A DNA stretch of 7,289 nt from the NCBI GenBank assembly GCA_030621275.1, contig JAUXHY010000055.1, positions 1 to 7,289 of the forward strand, given 5' to 3'. The translations under genes were made by a program, and so were the position numbers. This document shows, piece after piece, positions 6,781 to 7,289 of this stretch; within the stretch, counting starts at the first letter, position 1, and each line of letters starts with the position of its first letter. Origin of the DNA: a bacterium (GTDB lineage Bacteria > Fidelibacterota > Marinisomatia > Marinisomatales > JAHJCW01). The notes under the pieces are model-generated. The model was not told the DNA's origin and did not search any database. It worked only from the letters and a program-made list of their open reading frames with translations.

Positions 6781-6861
6781 AGGCTACCGCCTTATTTGCA
6801 TATTGTACTATTCAGGTTATAGCCTTATATTTGACACAATTAAATCAGGCTATAACCTTAT
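6781..6861 (+). promoter_or_regulatory. Three 33-bp-spaced near-palindromic boxes: probable operator/promoter of the HTH gene
   Basis: Three 15-base boxes start at 6781 (AGGCTACCGCCTTAT), 6814 (AGGTTATAGCCTTAT) and 6847 (AGGCTATAACCTTAT). The starts are exactly 33 bp apart, close to three helical turns. Boxes 2 and 3 differ at two positions and their first 12 bases are exact reverse complements of each other; box 1 matches each at 12 of 15 positions. Box 3 overlaps the AGG that may serve as ribosome binding site and the first two bases of the ATG. A plausible promoter is TTGCAT (6796-6801) with TATAGC (6818-6823) inside box 2, spacing 16. TTGACA (6831-6836) also occurs but is only 14 bases from TATAAC. 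I infer autoregulation by the downstream HTH protein. In RNA, boxes 2 and 3 could instead pair and mask the start. Confidence 0.6.
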
Positions 6862-7289
6862 GAATGAACAAAAATTGGTATTAGAACAATTAGATACAAA
6901 TATTATCAAATTCAATGAATTGGTAGATATTACCATTCCACCTAATGGGTGGATTTACTCAATTAGGACTGCTATTCATATGTCATTAAGACAGCTTGCC
7001 GAACATTTAAATATTACAACTCAAAGTGTAAAAGAAATTGAAGAACGCGAACAATCTGGCTCTGTCTCAATAAATGTTTTGCGTAAAGTTGGAAAAGCGC
7101 TCAATATGAAATTCGTCTATGGTTTTATCCCACAAAGCGGAACACTAAATAAAATGATTGAAAGTAAAGCCAAAGAACTTGCTAAAGAGATCGTTCTGCG
7201 AACTTCTAGTACTATGCAGCTTGAGGATCAAGAAAACACGAAAGAACGAATCGAAAAAGCAATTCAAGAAAAAACAGAAGAAATAATAC
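6860..7289 (+). CDS. Mobile mystery protein A (HTH/XRE-type regulator, probable antitoxin partner), 3' end outside window
   Basis: The frame is open from ATG 6860 to the window edge and gives 143 residues. The layout fits the 'mobile mystery protein A' family: an N-terminal helix, GWIYSIRTAIHMSLRQLAEHL (30-50), the remainder of a helix-turn-helix with recognition helix near NITTQSVKEIEE (51-62), SGSVSINVLRKVGKALNMKFVYGFIP (66-91), then a charged helical tail with the characteristic T-M-Q-LEDQ (118-124). Members of this family are usually followed by mobile mystery protein B, a Fic/Doc-domain protein, forming a toxin-antitoxin-like pair on mobile regions. That partner would lie just beyond the window and is not seen. 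The ATG sits in a palindromic box, consistent with autoregulation. The operon terminator separates it from the metabolic genes, so it is an independent unit. Expected full length is near 150 residues, so little is missing. Confidence 0.8.
   Translation, partial: MNEQKLVLEQLDTNIIKFNELVDITIPPNGWIYSIRTAIHMSLRQLAEHLNITTQSVKEIEEREQSGSVSINVLRKVGKALNMKFVYGFIPQSGTLNKMIESKAKELAKEIVLRTSSTMQLEDQENTKERIEKAIQEKTEEII

Noticed and set aside
6831..6856. TTGACA with TATAAC as the promoter of the HTH gene
   Set aside because: The spacing is only 14 bases and the predicted transcript start would fall at or after the ATG at 6860; the TTGCAT/TATAGC pair upstream fits better.

Overview
The window is AT-rich and bacterial. 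Its genes are tightly packed, all on the + strand, and most carry recognisable Shine-Dalgarno sequences. Protein style and gene content (VorB-type 2-oxoacid:ferredoxin oxidoreductase next to butyrate kinase and phosphotransbutyrylase) suggest an anaerobic or facultative member of the Bacteroidota/Ignavibacteriota (FCB) group. That placement is an inference from sequence style; no marker gene here proves it.

Layout: (1) 1-96, the C-terminal end of an adenylate kinase (adk), followed two bases later by dephospho-CoA kinase (coaE, 99-698). (2) 699-781, a short gap with a weak hairpin and probably the operon promoter. (3) 782-6714, a seven-gene unit with gaps of about 1-16 bases or 4-base ATGA overlaps: a 2x[4Fe-4S] ferredoxin subunit, the VorB/KorA alpha subunit, the TPP-binding beta subunit and the gamma subunit of a 2-oxoacid:ferredoxin oxidoreductase, then butyrate kinase, phosphate butyryltransferase and a fold-type I PLP aminotransferase. 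(4) 6737-6772, a strong intrinsic terminator. (5) 6781-6861, three copies of a near-palindromic box spaced exactly 33 bp apart, the last touching the next start codon. (6) 6860-7289, an HTH protein of the 'mobile mystery protein A' family, cut by the window edge.

The seven-gene unit reads as one pathway: amino acid -> 2-oxoacid (aminotransferase) -> acyl-CoA + CO2 + reduced ferredoxin (four-subunit oxidoreductase) -> acyl phosphate (Ptb) -> organic acid + ATP (Buk). This is an energy-conserving oxidative branch of amino-acid fermentation, most likely for branched-chain amino acids. Run backwards it would activate short branched acids and reductively carboxylate them to make amino acids.

The most unusual points are the butyrate kinase gene, whose conserved N-terminus lies upstream of any ATG, GTG or TTG in its frame, and the 33-bp phased box array in front of the mobile mystery protein A gene. 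The window holds no tRNA, rRNA, CRISPR array or insertion sequence that I can see, and no gene-free stretch above 300 bases.
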